Below, piece after piece: positions 24,001-35,728 of a DNA stretch of 64,000 nt; the stretch's first letter is position 1, and every line of letters starts with the position of its first letter. The position numbers and the translations under genes are program-made. This DNA comes from Rosa chinensis (lineage: Eukaryota; Streptophyta; Magnoliopsida; Rosales; Rosaceae): NCBI RefSeq assembly GCF_002994745.2, contig NC_037090.1:34929501-34993500 (forward strand), in the 5' to 3' direction. Below the pieces are notes generated by a model, which was not told the origin of the DNA, did no database searches, and worked only from the letters and a program-made list of their open reading frames with translations.

Positions 24001-24240
24001 CTGAAAGGAAAGGAATACTGCAAGTTCCACAACCTGTGGAACCATTACACGACTGACTGTGTGAAGCTAAAGGACCAAATTCAGGTATGGCTCAATAATG
24101 GTAGTTTGCAGGTGGAAACTCCGACGACCGTAGCAGCACTAGTAGACCCTTTCCCTGACACCGAGGTCAATATAGTTGATGTGAATTGGACCAAGAAGAA
24201 CCAGAGAAAGCCAACCTTGGATCTGACTGCAAAGGGGTGA
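21083..24240 (+). pseudogene. Gypsy gag, interrupted by a hAT fragment
   Basis: Starts MSTEQGGTP at 21083 and has early in-frame stops. The N-terminal part continues through a charged helical stretch (ERVAIFQHNNAAYNERMEKA) to LELALLR at 21540, then resumes at 22452 with EGSNLATQVAMQRAKLDQ. The retrotransposon gag domain follows: YKNIIFSTFSGEDTEEV, FKV-stop-CSQYQNDDILKCR, FGAAFRWFSKLRPRS, EVNLASLTQMAQQ, LPERELVKLAIKGLEPRQRK. Near the end is a knuckle-like YCKFHNLWNHYTTDCVKLKD, typical of Tat gags. Stops (for example TAG at 23229-23231 and 23596-23598) and a frame change near 23450 make it non-functional. Gag would form the particle that houses reverse transcription. Confidence 0.85.
21541..22451 (-). 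mobile_element. hAT-type element fragment inside gypsy gag
   Basis: GC-rich flanks full of cggcacgag/gcccagccc motifs surround an AT-rich core. The right end is gctacctcta, the inverted repeat tagaggtagcaaacggg read from the other strand. The left inverted repeat is missing. Removing 21541-22451 joins CTT CGC to GAG GGA in frame (LLR-EGS). The core is related to the AT-rich repeats at 33690-34210, 35960-36600 and 48150-48830. Confidence 0.75.
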
Positions 24241-25494
24241 GATGAGAGGACAGAAGGGGACGAGTCCCCTGCAAAGGAAAGAGCTAAGCCAGTCAGCAAA
24301 GCCTCACCAGTAGTCCTTTGCTCGCGATGCAAGGAAGAATGTGGCATCCAAGTGTCACACGAAAAAGTCGAGCAGACATGTCGTTTCGGTTCTTTCCCTC
24401 CAATCAAGTGGGCCTCACCGTCGCGAAACTATCAACCGTCGAGCCCAAGAACAAGAGACAAGATAGAGTCACCGTCATCCCCAAGGGACTCCAACTTGTT
24501 CAAGAAACTGAAAGCAGCCGCAACATAACAGAAACAAGATAACACGGCTAGGAATAAGCACAAAGATATCTTGACCAAACCGTACATTCCACCTTCTTCA
24601 ACATCTTCCATCAAGGAAGGAAAATGGTACACCAGAGATAAAGGGAAAGCGGTGGAGATTAGCCCTTCCAAGAAAAGGAAGCTACAGCGAAGGTTCTGAG
24701 AGGCCAAGCAAGCGCTAGAGGCTCTCGATCAGGGCCTGATTAAGCCTTCGCAATTGGTCAAATCGCCTGAGCAATACTAGAAGGAGATAGAGGCGCTAGC
24801 CGTTAAGCCATTAGTGTCTCCCCTCAATTTTCAAAAGCAAGCATGCTCGGAGTCAGGGGCTTCTAAGCCTAGTGTTTCCTACAGGATCACAAAATAAAGA
24901 ATAACTCCGCCAGCCAGGAAGGAAAGCTCCCCCACTGGGCGGCCCCATATCAGGCGCAGGTTATTTCGCGAAGAGCCAGAAACCAAACCCTCAGTTTTTG
25001 GCAGACTGGGGGGCAAGGACAACACTGTTGATGCTTTACAATGGAGACCTAAAAAGGTTCAGAGTCTGGTAGTTGAGCCCCCAAAGGAGAACCCAATGGA
25101 GGCACACAGGTCGGATTCACCAAAACAGATTGCCGCGGCTCAAGAGCACAAGCAGTGCTAGGTAAAAGGCTTCATAGAGGAGTCACTAGTAGCTTCATTG
25201 GTTAAACAATTCAACACTGACATACCAGTTGATGAGCCCAAGCTCAACCTGGACGAGACAGAAGTGTTAGACACCTCCTGCAACATGGTTTATGTCCTTC
25301 TTGCGAGGTATGCACTACCGGTCACCGAGCAGGAGTGTGTGGAAGTTGAAGGAGGAAGCGAACAGCCTTTACAGATTACTTCAGCAGCTGCGACACCTGT
25401 TGAAGAGAATGTGTTCTTGGAAACAGAGGATGCCAATACCAGAGAATCCTTCATGAGTTTTACAAAGCCGACCCTGCTGTGGTCCAACACATAA
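24241..25494 (+). pseudogene. Gypsy gag-pol linker region
   Basis: A low-identity coding remnant between gag and protease in the polyprotein. It is proline/serine/lysine-rich (KPVSKASPVVLCSRCKEE, PPSSTSSIKEGKWYTRD-like stretches in shifting frames) and ends with the open stretch MVKQFNTDIPVDEPKLNLDE (25198). It has many stops and frame changes. No catalytic domain recognised. Confidence 0.5.
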
Positions 25495-26330
25495 GACCTC
25501 TATATATCACAGCGGAGATTGGCGGCACCAAAGTCAGCAAGATCATGGTTGACACTAGAGCGGCAGTTAATGTTATTACTACAAGGACTATGCACTTGCT
25601 CGGAATTAAGAAATAGAGGATTTAGTGTACATCCCTCACGCTTAAAAACTTCGCGGGGACTGTAACAAAGACATTAGGCCTTTTGTTCCTGCGTATCAAG
25701 GTCGGCCCCACGGAGGGGGTATATGCTTTCTTTGTGACAGACTGCTACGCGGCATATAGCGCCATTCTAGGCAGAGATTGGATCCACCGGAGTTATTGTG
25801 TTCCGTCAACTCTTCATCAGGAATTGATTATGTGGAACAGGGCTACGAACAAGGCTGATCCTCGCCCATTCTCTGTTTTTGCGAATTACGCAGATGCCAG
25901 GTACTACTTGGAGCCAATCACTCCATTACAGGTCAGTGGCATCGATGACAAAGGCCGCCCCACAGGGGTGACGACCTCTGAATTGGCACAGTGAGGGCTC
26001 ATGCTCGCAAAAGAAGGCCTGGCCACGCTGTGCCCAAACCTTTAAATAATTAATGGATTACGATCTTCTAGAGGAAGGGATAGTGGCCTTCCACTCTTTG
26101 TACGAGAGATTATCCTCATATATGGTGGAAAAAGAGGGCTATGATCCAGTCGCGACCTTGGAAATAGTTAACGAGGAATTCTCTGACCATGAAGAAGAAG
26201 AGGAAGACATTCAGCTCGCCCTAGCGGCATTGGACAACACACCTCCTATGGTCAGGGACCCTACTGAGAAGGTCAATCTTGGACAAATGACGAGCCCATG
26301 GAAGAGGCTATCAGTGCGTACTTAGTGCCT
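25495..26330 (+). pseudogene. Gypsy aspartic protease with a broken active site
   Basis: The frame reads RPLYITAEIGGTKVSKIM then VDTRAAVNVI, where plant gypsy proteases have VD-S/T-G-AAVNV. The glycine of the catalytic DTG triad is arginine (AGA, 25557-25559). After two stops come LGLLFLRIKVGPTEGVYAF and YSAILGRDWIH, the conserved C-terminal flap and ILGRDW motif. The protease would cleave the Gag-Pol precursor. This copy cannot be active. The acidic region 26053-26325 links it to reverse transcriptase. Confidence 0.85.
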
Positions 26331-27728
26331 AGCGAGAAGGAGAGGCTCATTGACTTATTGCTGGAATTCAAGGACTGCTTTGTGGAAAAATATGAAGATA
26401 TGCCAGGCCTGTCACCGGACTTGGTATGCCATCAGCTGCTAACACTCCCCGACAAGAGGCCTGTGAAGCAAGAGCAGCGAAGAATGAATTCAGAGACCCA
26501 GGTTCTAGTTAAAGAAGAAGTCGAGAAGATGCATAAATCAGACATCATCAGGGTGGCCAAGTACAATCAATAGCTATCTAACATAGTGCATGTTCACAAG
26601 AAGAATGGCAAGATGCGAGTCTGTGTGGATTACAGAGACCTTAACATGACTACACCTAAAGATGTTTATCCCATGCCGGTCGCGGATATGTTGGTAGATG
26701 TAGTAGCAGGGCATGAATTGTTATCCTTCATGGATGGAACTGTAGGGTACCACCAGATTCTAGTCGTGGAAGAAGACAGACATAAGACCGCATTTCGCTG
26801 CCCAGGCTTCGTGGGAGTTTTCGAGTATGTGGTCATGCCTTTTGGTCTGAAGAATGTCGGGGCCATGTATCAGAGAGCCATGAACCTGATCTTCCATGAC
26901 ATACTTGGGAAGATTTTAGAGGTTTACATTGATGACGTGGTCGTGAAGTCTAAGAAACGAGGGGATCATATCGTAGATCTCATAAAGGTTTTTGAGCGCA
27001 TGCGGCTACACAAGCTCAAGATGAATCCTACCAAATGCATTTTCGGAGTTCAGGCAGGTGACTTTCTGAGTTTTGTAGTCCATCAGAAAGGAATCGAGGT
27101 CCCTGAGGATAAGGCAAACTCGGTGATCAACGCATCTCCCCCGCGAACAAACAAGGAGCTACAGCGACTGTTGGGTAAGATCAACTTTCTGCGAAGATTC
27201 ATCTCTAATTCTGCAGGTAAAATCCAGCCATTTTCCGCGCTGCTGAAGTTGCAGGGATAGAACGAGTTTGTATGGGAACTTCAACATCAAGAGGCTTTTG
27301 ACAAGATCAAGGCCTATCTGGCAAGTCTGCCAGTACTAGTTCCCTGCAGGGCTGGTTTTCCGTTAAAATTATATATTTTAGCAGCGGAGGCTTTCAGTGG
27401 CAGCCTCCTCGCGCAGGATGACAAAGCTGGCGTCGAACATGCTATCTTTTACCTCAGTCGGACACTCACAGATTGTGAAACAAGGTACACTCTAATGGAA
27501 AAGCTGTGCCTCACTCTCTACTTCTCCGCATGCAAGCTGCGGAATTACATGTTATCCTCTACTTGCATCATCGCTCAGACCGATCTAGTAAAGTATATGT
27601 TGTCGCAACCTATCTTAAGAGGGCGCATCGGCAAATGGGTGCTTGCTTTGTCGGAATTTTCGCTACAATATGTCCCTTAGAAAGCAGTAAAAGGACAAGC
27701 CATCGCAGACTTTCTAGAACATCACCCC
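26298..27728 (+). pseudogene. Gypsy reverse transcriptase and first RNase H
   Basis: One constant frame runs from the pre-RT linker to integrase, broken only by in-frame stops. RT motifs: VHVHKKNGKMRVCVDYRDLN, ELLSFMDGTVGYHQI, KTAFRCPGFVGVFEYVVMPF, the catalytic YIDDVVVKS (26925-26950), then LLGKINFLRRFISN. RNase H follows: EAFDKIKAYLASLPVL, HAIFYLSRTLTDCETRY, RGRIGKWVLALSEF. Stops: TAG 26571-26573 (where a tryptophan is expected before LSNIV), TAG 27258-27260, TAG 27678-27680. In RT, FMDG has D-G-T-V-G-Y where D-A-Y-S-G-Y is usual. Confidence 0.95.
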
Positions 27729-28526
27729 ATGCTGGACGTTCCTGTGGTAAGAGATTTGGAAGTCGCTGCTGAAACTGTAGTTCGCCTGGATCTGGCATGT
27801 TTACCTGAGTACGCCATGTTATATCAAGCCACAGTCTCACTCCAACCCTGGGTGTTATATTTTGATGGCTCGAGAACGGAAACACTGGCAGGAGGCGGGG
27901 TCCTCTTGGAAAATCCAGCTGGAGATCGTTTATCATATTCCTTCCAGTTGGAGTTCCGGTGCACCAACAACCAAGCAGAATATGAGGCCCTTATTATTGG
28001 CCTAGAGGTGTTACTCGAACTAGGAGTCAGAGACATCCAGGTACGCGGTGATTCTTTACTCGTGATCAATTAGCTTCGCGCGAAGAACAGATGCTCCAGC
28101 TACTTGCTTGCACCATATTTAGATCGCGCTTTTGAACTTCTAGCCCAATTTGAAGACGTGGACTTGGAGTATATTCCTCACGAGTGCAACTTCGCGGCCA
28201 ATGAACTTGCTCAATTGGCTACAGGCGTTACTTTGAAATATGGGGTATACGAGCGAATTCTCAAGGTTGAGCGACGCACGCTGCCTTTGTGGCTTGCACG
28301 ACCTGACCTACCAGACAAGCCCACAGTGGCGGCTCTTGATCCTATTGATGTGGATTGGCGTATCCCGTTAATCACTTACCTCACGCAGCCAGATCCAACT
28401 ACCAACAGCAAGATCCGTTTTCTAGCTCTAAATTGCTTCCTCAGAGGCGACGAGCTACGTCAATGTGGCGAAGATGGCATCGATTTCAGGTGCGTATATG
28501 GCCACGAAGAGAAAAGATTAATGTAA
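27729..28526 (+). pseudogene. Gypsy additional (archaeal-type) RNase H
   Basis: WVLYFDGSRTETLAGGGVLL, then TNNQAEYEALIIGLEVLLEL and IQVRGDSLLVIN supply the D, E and D of an RNase H fold. HECNFAANELAQLATG occupies the place of the last motif, with asparagine where aspartate is usual. Two RNases H in series, the second of this type and followed by integrase, is the known hallmark of the Tat lineage of Ty3/gypsy. Stops: TAG 28071-28073 and TAA 28524-28526. Confidence 0.9.
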
Positions 28527-29657
28527 GAAGTGCATGAAGGCATGTGTGGAGCCCATCAAGCAGGTCCCAAGATGTGTCGGCTTATCAGGAGACATGGGTA
28601 CTATTGGCCCAGCATTTTGAAGGATTGTATCGCATTCGCGAAAGGATGCCAAGATTTCCAGGCTCATGGACCAGTCCAGCATATTCCTAATATTCCCATG
28701 CAACCCATCATTAAACCTTGGCCTGCGCGAGGCAGGGCTTTGGACTTGATCGGCATGATTCACCCACATTCTTCACTCCAGCACAAGTTCATCATTGTCG
28801 TTACTAATTTCTGCACTAAGTGGGTGGAAGCCGAGCCTTTAAAGGAGGCTTCCGGTGCCACCATTCGTCGGTTCATTTTTCACAATATTATTTGCAGGTT
28901 TGGCATCCCAGAGGTTTTGGTATCTGATAGGGGGGCAGTGTTCATGGGTGGTGATGTAGAGAAGCTCGTCAATGATTATGGAATCCAGTTTATCCATAGC
29001 ACGCCTTATTATGCTCAATCCAATGGTCAAGCGGAGGCCAGCAACATGATCATCATTACTCTATTGAAAAAGTTGCTTGTGGAGAACCCTAGCCAGTGGC
29101 ACGAGACATTATATGAGACATTATGGGCTTATCGTACTTCTAAGCGGAACCCTACTGCCACCAGCCCTGATGCGTTAATGTTTGGCCACGATGCGGTTCT
29201 CCCGTTGGAAGTGAATGTTCAGTCCCTGTGCGTCCAAGACCAAAATCACTTGATCGGTGAAGATTATGTCCAGGCTATGTGGTAAGAGCATGAAGACCTT
29301 AGTGATAAGCGCTTAAAGGCTTTGGACAACTTAGTGATGGAAAAGCAACGCATCGCTCGTGCCTACGATAAACGGATGAGCGACCGCAGTTACAAAGAGG
29401 GTGAGCTAGTTTGGAAGGCGATTTTGCCATTAGGCGAGAAGTTGACTGGCCGCGGCAAGTGGACTCCGCGTTGGGAATGACCTTTTATTGTTCATCGAAT
29501 TTTGGAGCGAGGGGCATTTCACCTGAAAGATTTGGACGGCGACCTCCACCGCAACCCCATCAATGGCAGGTTCTTGAAGAAGTATTATCCTAGTGTTTGG
29601 GAATTTGAAGATCCACCAACCCAGCCTGCGACTAGGGGGCAAGCGGGGCAACCATAG
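28527..29657 (+). pseudogene. Gypsy integrase
   Basis: The zinc region reads HEGMCGAHQAGPKMCRLI and CIAFAKGCQDFQAH. The core has D in GRALDLIGMI, D in LVSDRGAVFMGG and E in SNGQAEASNMI, so the D-D-E triad is present. The C-terminal part has GELVWKAILPLGEKLTGRGK and FHLKDLDGDLHRNPINGRFL. Stops include TAA 29283-29285 and TGA 29478-29480. The frame ends near TAG at 29655-29657. Integrase would insert the cDNA, giving the 5-base duplications typical of these elements. Confidence 0.95.
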
Positions 29658-29965
29658 TCTTCCTTGGTTTGCGTCCTTCCTTCCTTTTCGGCCTTTTCTG
29701 TGGCCGCATTCTCCTGTCTTCGCTTCACCTACTAAGACTAGGGGGCACCACCCTACACATTAAGGGCTTGTTGTAGCGGCCTTATGTATCCCTTTTTCTG
29801 TTGTAGTTTTTACAAGGATTGATTTTTCTTTACATTTTTTTTTTTGACAATAAGTGTTAGAAGCATGTAACAGGGCCTATTCCAGAGGCTATGTTATATA
29901 GACAGATATTGAAAAAAGAGGAAGAAATATGCTTGATTTCATAAAGTGGCTTTGCGGTGAAAAGC
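29658..29965 (+). other. Gypsy spacer after pol
   Basis: Non-coding, with an actaggggg-type purine motif at about 29728 and a T-run near 29839-29850. Confidence 0.6.
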
Positions 29966-30649
29966 AGTACAAACATATGCCAACATTGGCTGAAAATCGT
30001 AAGGGCTTCAGATCTTCTGAAAATTTCTGGATTTCTGAGTCTTTGTCTCCGGAGGAGTAAGTGAAATGATCGCTCTTCCTCTTTCTCTCTTCACCCTCCT
30101 CTGATCTGAGTCGCCATTGCTACCATTGGTACTGGAAGATGAGGGAAGGAAATAATCCATCGCAACCCTTCTAGTGAGTTGTCCTCCAGGATGGAGATGG
30201 TCATCAAAGCAGCGCGCGGCCTAGCTGCCTCAACTCCCTCAAAGGAAAAAACAGAAGCCTATCCTTCAAACCCTTGAGGTAGGGCGCCGAAGAAGAGGGT
30301 AGGGCCTCAAGTGGTCTTCCACCCTTCTTCGTTTTGCTCCACGCGAGGGAATCTAAAGAGAGAGACTCCCTAGAATGTGGTACCCCGCGTTAGGAGCGCC
30401 GTGTGTTCTTCAGCCAAACTAGAACCGGTGAATCCCGTCCAGACTTTCTGGGGCCAAAGACATGCAGCTGGACCTGAGATTAGGCCATAAGGCCTACCCA
30501 GGAAATGAGATTAAGCCATAAAGCCTATGGATATAGAGGCTAAAAGCTTGGAAAGGAGATGGTTTCAAGAATAGGAGGAAGAGAAGTTGGGATTGCAAGA
30601 CATTTTCTGGATGAATCATGGTTGCATGTATTTGCACTCCTACTATATA

Positions 30650-30662
30650 GGTATTTATAGGG
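30650..30662 (-). promoter_or_regulatory. TATA-like box on the antisense strand
   Basis: Minus strand ctataaatacctatatag, conserved in the right copy at about 52080-52092. It lies downstream of the antisense gene's stop and would drive transcription toward pol, upstream of a short conserved frame starting MDYFLPSSSSTNGSNGD (minus, near 30165). Confidence 0.35.
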
Positions 30663-31179
30663 GCCAACCTTAGTGGCCTCAACCCTTTGGTCTTGGCAGT
30701 TGAAGTAGATTCAACGCCATCAATGGGGTCATTAAGGGAATTCAATGCTATGATCTCGGAAATGAACAAAACTGAAAACGCGTGGACAACGGAACAGTCT
30801 CCAAGGAGGTAACTGCTCCATTTCGAGTTTATCCCTTTGAAAACTGCTGTAAACAGTTAAGGAGAAATAGTTATCGCTTTGCTATCTAAGAAGATAAAAT
30901 AAAAATTTGGGCCAACAAAGTGGGCTAAATAGATAATTGATAATAATATTAATATTGTTCATACAAAATAATGGGCCTACTAGAGGCCTAAAGTTTTCGG
31001 CCTGCATAAGTTAGGCGAAGGAAATGTTGGTCCAGGATGAAACTCGCGTCAGTAGCAGCTTGTGCGGCCTGTTGGGCTGCCACACGGGTTTGGGCCACTT
31101 CCTATGACAGCGCCTCGAAGGCGACTATGGGTTGTTCTAGTTGGGGTTCCTCAATGGCAAGTCTGGTCATCACAGTGAT

Positions 31180-33124
31180 TCATTGGGCCTGAAGGTCCTG
31201 AATCTGGGACCGGAGATGGTTTCTCGCGAGCGTCAGCTCTCTGACGAGATTGGTCTGATCACCTAAAGAGTCGCGGGAGTTGTCCATCTGATGGGTCAGG
31301 GCTTGATAGTGGGCTTGGGTTTGCCTAGCCTGAGCGGTCGCGGCCGTCTTCTTGTTAAGCCATTGGGGGAGGTCCTGCAGCAGTTGGTCAATGTCAAGAA
31401 ACTGAGCTTCAGTGGTGGCTCCCTCGCGAAGAAGTACCCTCAGGTATTCCAAGACTCTCATGGGCGCACCAGGGGTCAGGATATCGGGGCCCAGGAGGCG
31501 ACGAAGGCCTTCTCTAGCTTCATCCACCACTCTAGGTGGGACGACTTCAAGCACGCGAGCCAACCTTTCTAGCCTTGAAGGAGGCATAGGTGGTAGGTTG
31601 GGATCCACAGCGACAAGAGCCTCAAGAGGCTCCGCGACAGGAACTGCCTCTGGCACTGGTTCATGAGGTGATTCTTCCTTATCTTCAAGTACTTGGGGGG
31701 CATGGGGGGCAGGTTTCTGATCAACCTGGTTTCCACCATCCGGCTCAGCAGGGTTCTTAATAGCGATTTCCTTGGCAGCTACTGTCACTTCCTCATTAGG
31801 AGTGTCATTTCGATCCTGGAAGGAAGTGTTAGAATTTGTAAAAGGAATAAGGCGAGAGCCAGAATGGAAATATTTACAAGGAAACATACTTCTTCAATAG
31901 GTGACTCGCGGGAATGTCAGTTATCGCGTGTTCTTGAACAATCTCGAGAGGATTGGCTGGATCAGGCATGACCTGCTCCAGGAAGGGGTTTGCTGTTGGT
32001 TCCTCGCAAGAGGTTTCTGTAGGTGGCTCTCTTTCTTCAGTCTTAAGTGAGCTGTCATCCAGAATTTGCACCAGCACCAGGGGTAGTTGCGGATCACTCG
32101 CGGTGCTAATTGGAGGTGGAAGATTGGTTGAATCAAGCCGCGCTTGGGTCTGACCAGTGGGCACTTGAGTAGAGGGTACTCCGTCACTAGCAGTGGATGA
32201 TCATTCACCGATTGGCCTTAAAGGCCTATGACGGACCTGCAAGTAAGGAGCGTTATAGGCTCAGACATAACTATAGAATGAGTATTTCAGTGTTGCGTTT
32301 AGTGTGAAGTACCAGTCGAAATGCGAGTGGTTCATCTTCCTCCCACGGGTCTGTCCGGGGGTCAGCGCGACTGCGTTTGCTAGCCAAAGCAGCGGCAAGC
32401 TGTCAGGTTCAAAAGAGAGTTAAGTTAGACTGTGGAGAAAATGTCGCAGTCTCAGACTCTGGGAGGAAAGTCCTTACAGTTTGTGGGTCATCATCATCGG
32501 AAAAAGAGTCTTCAACTTCAGGATCTGTGGCTACAGCTTTCTGTTTGGCAGCCTGACCAGTGGCTGGAGAAGCATCTACTGTGCCGCTGCCGGAAGAAGA
32601 GTAAGGGGAAAAAGAGTGGAGTTAAAGTGGGAAAAGAAAATAAAAAAATTCAAAGGGCAAGTTACCTCTTGTGGTGGCTCGAGGATAACAATGCCGGTTT
32701 GAGCAGGACGCGGGGCTCACACCTCAGCTTCAGGGAAGCGAGCAAGTAGTTCGGTATCAGCATCATAGGGATACCGCAGATCTTGGAAGATGGTTGCGAA
32801 GAGTTCATCATCCCGCTGTCTCCAGCAGTTGACAGAGACTTCTTCCCACCATTGATCATAATCTTCGGAGGTCCCATCAACGGGAGCGAGGTTGTTGGCC
32901 CATTGAGGAAGATCAACCAATACAAGCATGCTTGGGGCTAGCGGAGGCCCAGTGGGGTGACCAATTCTGCGCCAGGAGGTGTTGTAGTTCCAAGCATAAA
33001 TGAGGGGAATGGCACTAACTGAATCAGCCCGAGTTGGCGAGCAAAGTGATTGGGCGCGTAAAGCTCATGACTGAGTTCTTCCGCGGCGAGCCTAATGTCT
33101 GAGTAGGAGATCGTGAGGCAAAAG
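31180..33124 (-). pseudogene. Truncated left copy of the antisense mobile-domain gene
   Basis: The copy lacks everything upstream of the exon 1 segment at 33124. Pieces on the minus strand: exon 1 end to 32666 (QWANNLAPVDGTSEDYDQWW), exon 2 ending 32478 with its acceptor deleted, exon 3 32399-32313 (87 bases), exon 4 32236-31890 (one base short of the right copy), exon 5 31815-31180 (636 bases). Exon 5 is open: RNDTPNEEVTVAAKEI to QIQDLQAQ-stop, with a proline-rich half and a helical half. It shows damage different from the right copy: TGA in exon 4, one C lost near 31904. Comparing the copies therefore reveals the ancestral frame. Confidence 0.8.
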
Positions 33125-33144
33125 CGAAGAGGAAGAGGAAGGTT

Positions 33145-33690
33145 TTCATTTGTGAAGCCATGTACTTCTAAACAATTGTTTATTATAGGTCTAGCTGGAT
33201 GACTTCCCATTCCACACTCCCTTGCCTTTGTCACTATTGTAGAAGTCTGAGGTGTTGTTATTGTTAGACTGAAAGTTGGTCCCTCTAGCTGCCATGGCTG
33301 TCATAGAGTTATTTGGAATAAACTGTGCTTCAATATCTCTTTCAGCAGCTAACAGTTGAGCCCTAAAATCCTTGAGAGAAATAGAACTATCTCTGGCTCG
33401 AATAACAGTTTTGATCATGGAGTATTCTTCAGGAAGACCATTGAGAGTAACCACAACTATATCTTCATCCACAATATAACACCAACAGACCTCAATTGAT
33501 CTCTAGCATGCTTGATTCGCAGGAGATACTTATCAATGGAATCAGCACCTTTCTTGATAGTTTGTAGATCAGTTTTAAGTTGAATGATATTAGCCAAAGG
33601 ATTCTTGATCCTCTGGGTACTTAATTCCCCAGAGGATTGTTGTGACCGAAAAGTTGGAGCCATAAATATTAGGGTCATGAAAATAACTCA
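33145..33690 (-). pseudogene. Copia gag fragment (UBN2-type), different family
   Basis: Minus-strand frames read NIIQLKTDLQTIKKGADSID, KYLLRIKHARDQLRSVGV, then after a frame change DEDIVVVTLNGLPEEYSMIK, SISLKDFRAQLLAAERDIEA and a glutamine/asparagine-rich tail. This is the middle of a copia gag of another family than 10081-10907. No LTR or pol is attached. It starts the foreign block inside the gypsy element. Confidence 0.85.
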
Positions 33691-34210
33691 AAATATATTG
33701 TTTTTTGTATATTATTGTGAGATTAATCTTTATTAATATAATGAAGATTTAGTATCATATTATTCTTTAATTCCTTCATTCTATAGTTGTATTATGATGA
33801 GATTAGTCTTTATTAATAAACATATATTTAATATTTAGAAAAAATACTTGTGTTAAAACAAGGATATAATGTTTTATATCACTATTTTGACAACATAAAA
33901 GAAATAGTATTGGTGGAATTGTCATGAGATTTTAAATAAAGAGGTCTAATATTCAAATCTTATCATTGTAGTTTTTTAATATTTTTAAAAACACACACAC
34001 ACAACTTACTCAATGGTTGTAGTGTAAACTTCTTGCTATGCTGGTTAATTATGGGGTTATCATCAACTATTCATATGATCTTAGATTACATTGATCGTCT
34101 ATGAGCATCAAATGAGTGAATCAAATGATCACGAGGAATTGAGTTTTCATATATATGTAAAAACTACCTTGTGTTCCGTTTAATTATTTATGAATATAAG
34201 CTTGCACCAC
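33690..34210 (+). repeat. AT-rich hAT-derived repeat, copy 1
   Basis: Shares its sequence with 36130-36600 (same orientation) and 48150-48830 (inverted), including a (ca)n run and the block aatggttgtagtgt. A more distant relative is the core of 21541-22451. Confidence 0.85.
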
Positions 34211-34376
34211 TCGTGGCCGACGCTTTGTGGATATGAAAAGTGACCCTAATATCCATAGGCTTTATCTCGGTCCTCGAGGCCTATTAAGCATCACCGAACT
34301 TAATGAGTGATGGGGTCACTTCTCATCATTTATTGAACTATTCACGGTCTCACTAATTAGCCTTCTTTACAAAGCC

Positions 34377-35160
34377 AGTTGAAAAGGTTACACTACTGAA
34401 AGGTGTACTCCAATTTATAAACATGCAAGCCAAAACGACACTTATATTGGAAACCACCAACAATATAGGCCTACATACTTTATTCCACTCGCCTTTCATC
34501 CCAGCGTATACCAGGGCCTCAAGATCAAGCAACATTTCAAATTCAAATGTAAATAAATCTCAAGGGTCAGGTTGACCACCCAAAGCAATAGCTTGTAGAA
34601 AATATGGATATAACTCTTAACTGTCATATAAATTTTAAAAACATCAAAAAAGACCATTTCACTTTTGAAAAATACAGGATAACATGATAAAGAATGGGAA
34701 ACTCATTCGGGCTCAAGGTACCCTGTACTTTTCTCTGACAACCCGGAACGTTTCTTCCCATAGGTTCTCTATTCTTCATGACTTCCACAAAATGCAAAGA
34801 TGAATCTTAAAATAGATATCTCATTCTCTCTTCCCACTTTGCTTCTTTCAGATATATTTCTCACCAGAAAGCTTGATTCCAATTATCCCCTCAAGATCCC
34901 CACACATACAGCAGATACAAGAAGAGGACGATGAGGGAAAGGATGTGGGAGAGCCTTGAAATGGCTGTTTGGGGAAGGTAAAAATCAAAAGAATTAACAG
35001 TCTAATGTGACACTCAATGAATAGGACTTGGCTTTTATTGGTTCATTTGTTTCACTAAAGCAATCAACTGTAAAGTGCAGCTCGTAGTGGTCGTAAAATG
35101 TTAGAAAGACACAAATTAAATAAATAAATAGAAATGATGGCAGCTATTTCTGTGTATGAA
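34377..35160. repeat. Copy of the intron of the 72-residue membrane protein gene
   Basis: Matches 60624-61412 in the same orientation over about 785 bases with few differences (an indel where the right copy reads ttttagtgaataaac). It begins at gttgaaaaggttacac and ends at ctatttctgtgtatga in both. The source is within the intron of the gene at 58781-62203, so host sequence has been copied into the block inside the gypsy element. Confidence 0.9.
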
Positions 35161-35728
35161 GCATTAGGGACTTTTCCTTTGTGAAGCCATGTGAAGCACA
35201 ATATTGGGCCATTACTGGTGACAATATCGGGCCATTGCTCTTGAAGGAGTAAGGCTTTCGAATTTAGTAGATATTGTCATGAATTTTAGTTGTTTATATT
35301 TCAAATGGTTTGCTTGTTTGCTGGGCCACTTCTAAGCAGTGGACAAAAAACGTCAATTCACCAAGTACATATGCTTCCATTAGAACAAAAAGAAGTATAT
35401 TCTTTCAAGTTGAGGATCAACAAATCCCAGTTATTTGGCCTCTGGAAGTCAAGCTTCTGTCGGAGCTCATCTAGTCATGGTAGTACTCACGGCGGCCAGC
35501 TTGTGTTGCAGCAAAGACTTTGGCTTTAGATCTAAGTGTTCTGGTATTTTGGGCTTTTGGGCCTCAACTTGTCAGTTAGTTCTAGTTTAGTTATGGGTTT
35601 GTCTATTGGGTCTTTGGGCCTAGGACTCCTACTCTCTCTGTATTACCTTTGTAATATGGGTTTCATCTAATGTGACCCCAAAAAAAAAAAGTGTGTATAA
35701 TATGTATTTGATTTTCCACTGTTTTAAT
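35161..35728 (+). other. Unidentified segment ending in an A-run
   Basis: Ends tctaatgtgacccc followed by ten A (35681-35690), like the 3' end of a reverse-transcribed or LINE-derived copy. No protein motif recognised; the 79-codon frame at 35290 has no known content. It shares tttgtgaagccatgt with the junction at 33152. Confidence 0.35.

Larger units (their letters stand above)
29966..33124. repeat. Direct repeat, left copy (3.2 kb gypsy 3' region)
   Basis: Nearly identical, in the same orientation, to 51397-54575. Both begin agtacaaacatatgccaac and run to gagatcgtgaggcaaaa before diverging. The repeat holds the non-coding leader and exons 2-5 of the antisense gene plus the last part of exon 1. 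The differences are scattered substitutions and small indels, for example the 26 bases missing here near 32600. Confidence 0.95.
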
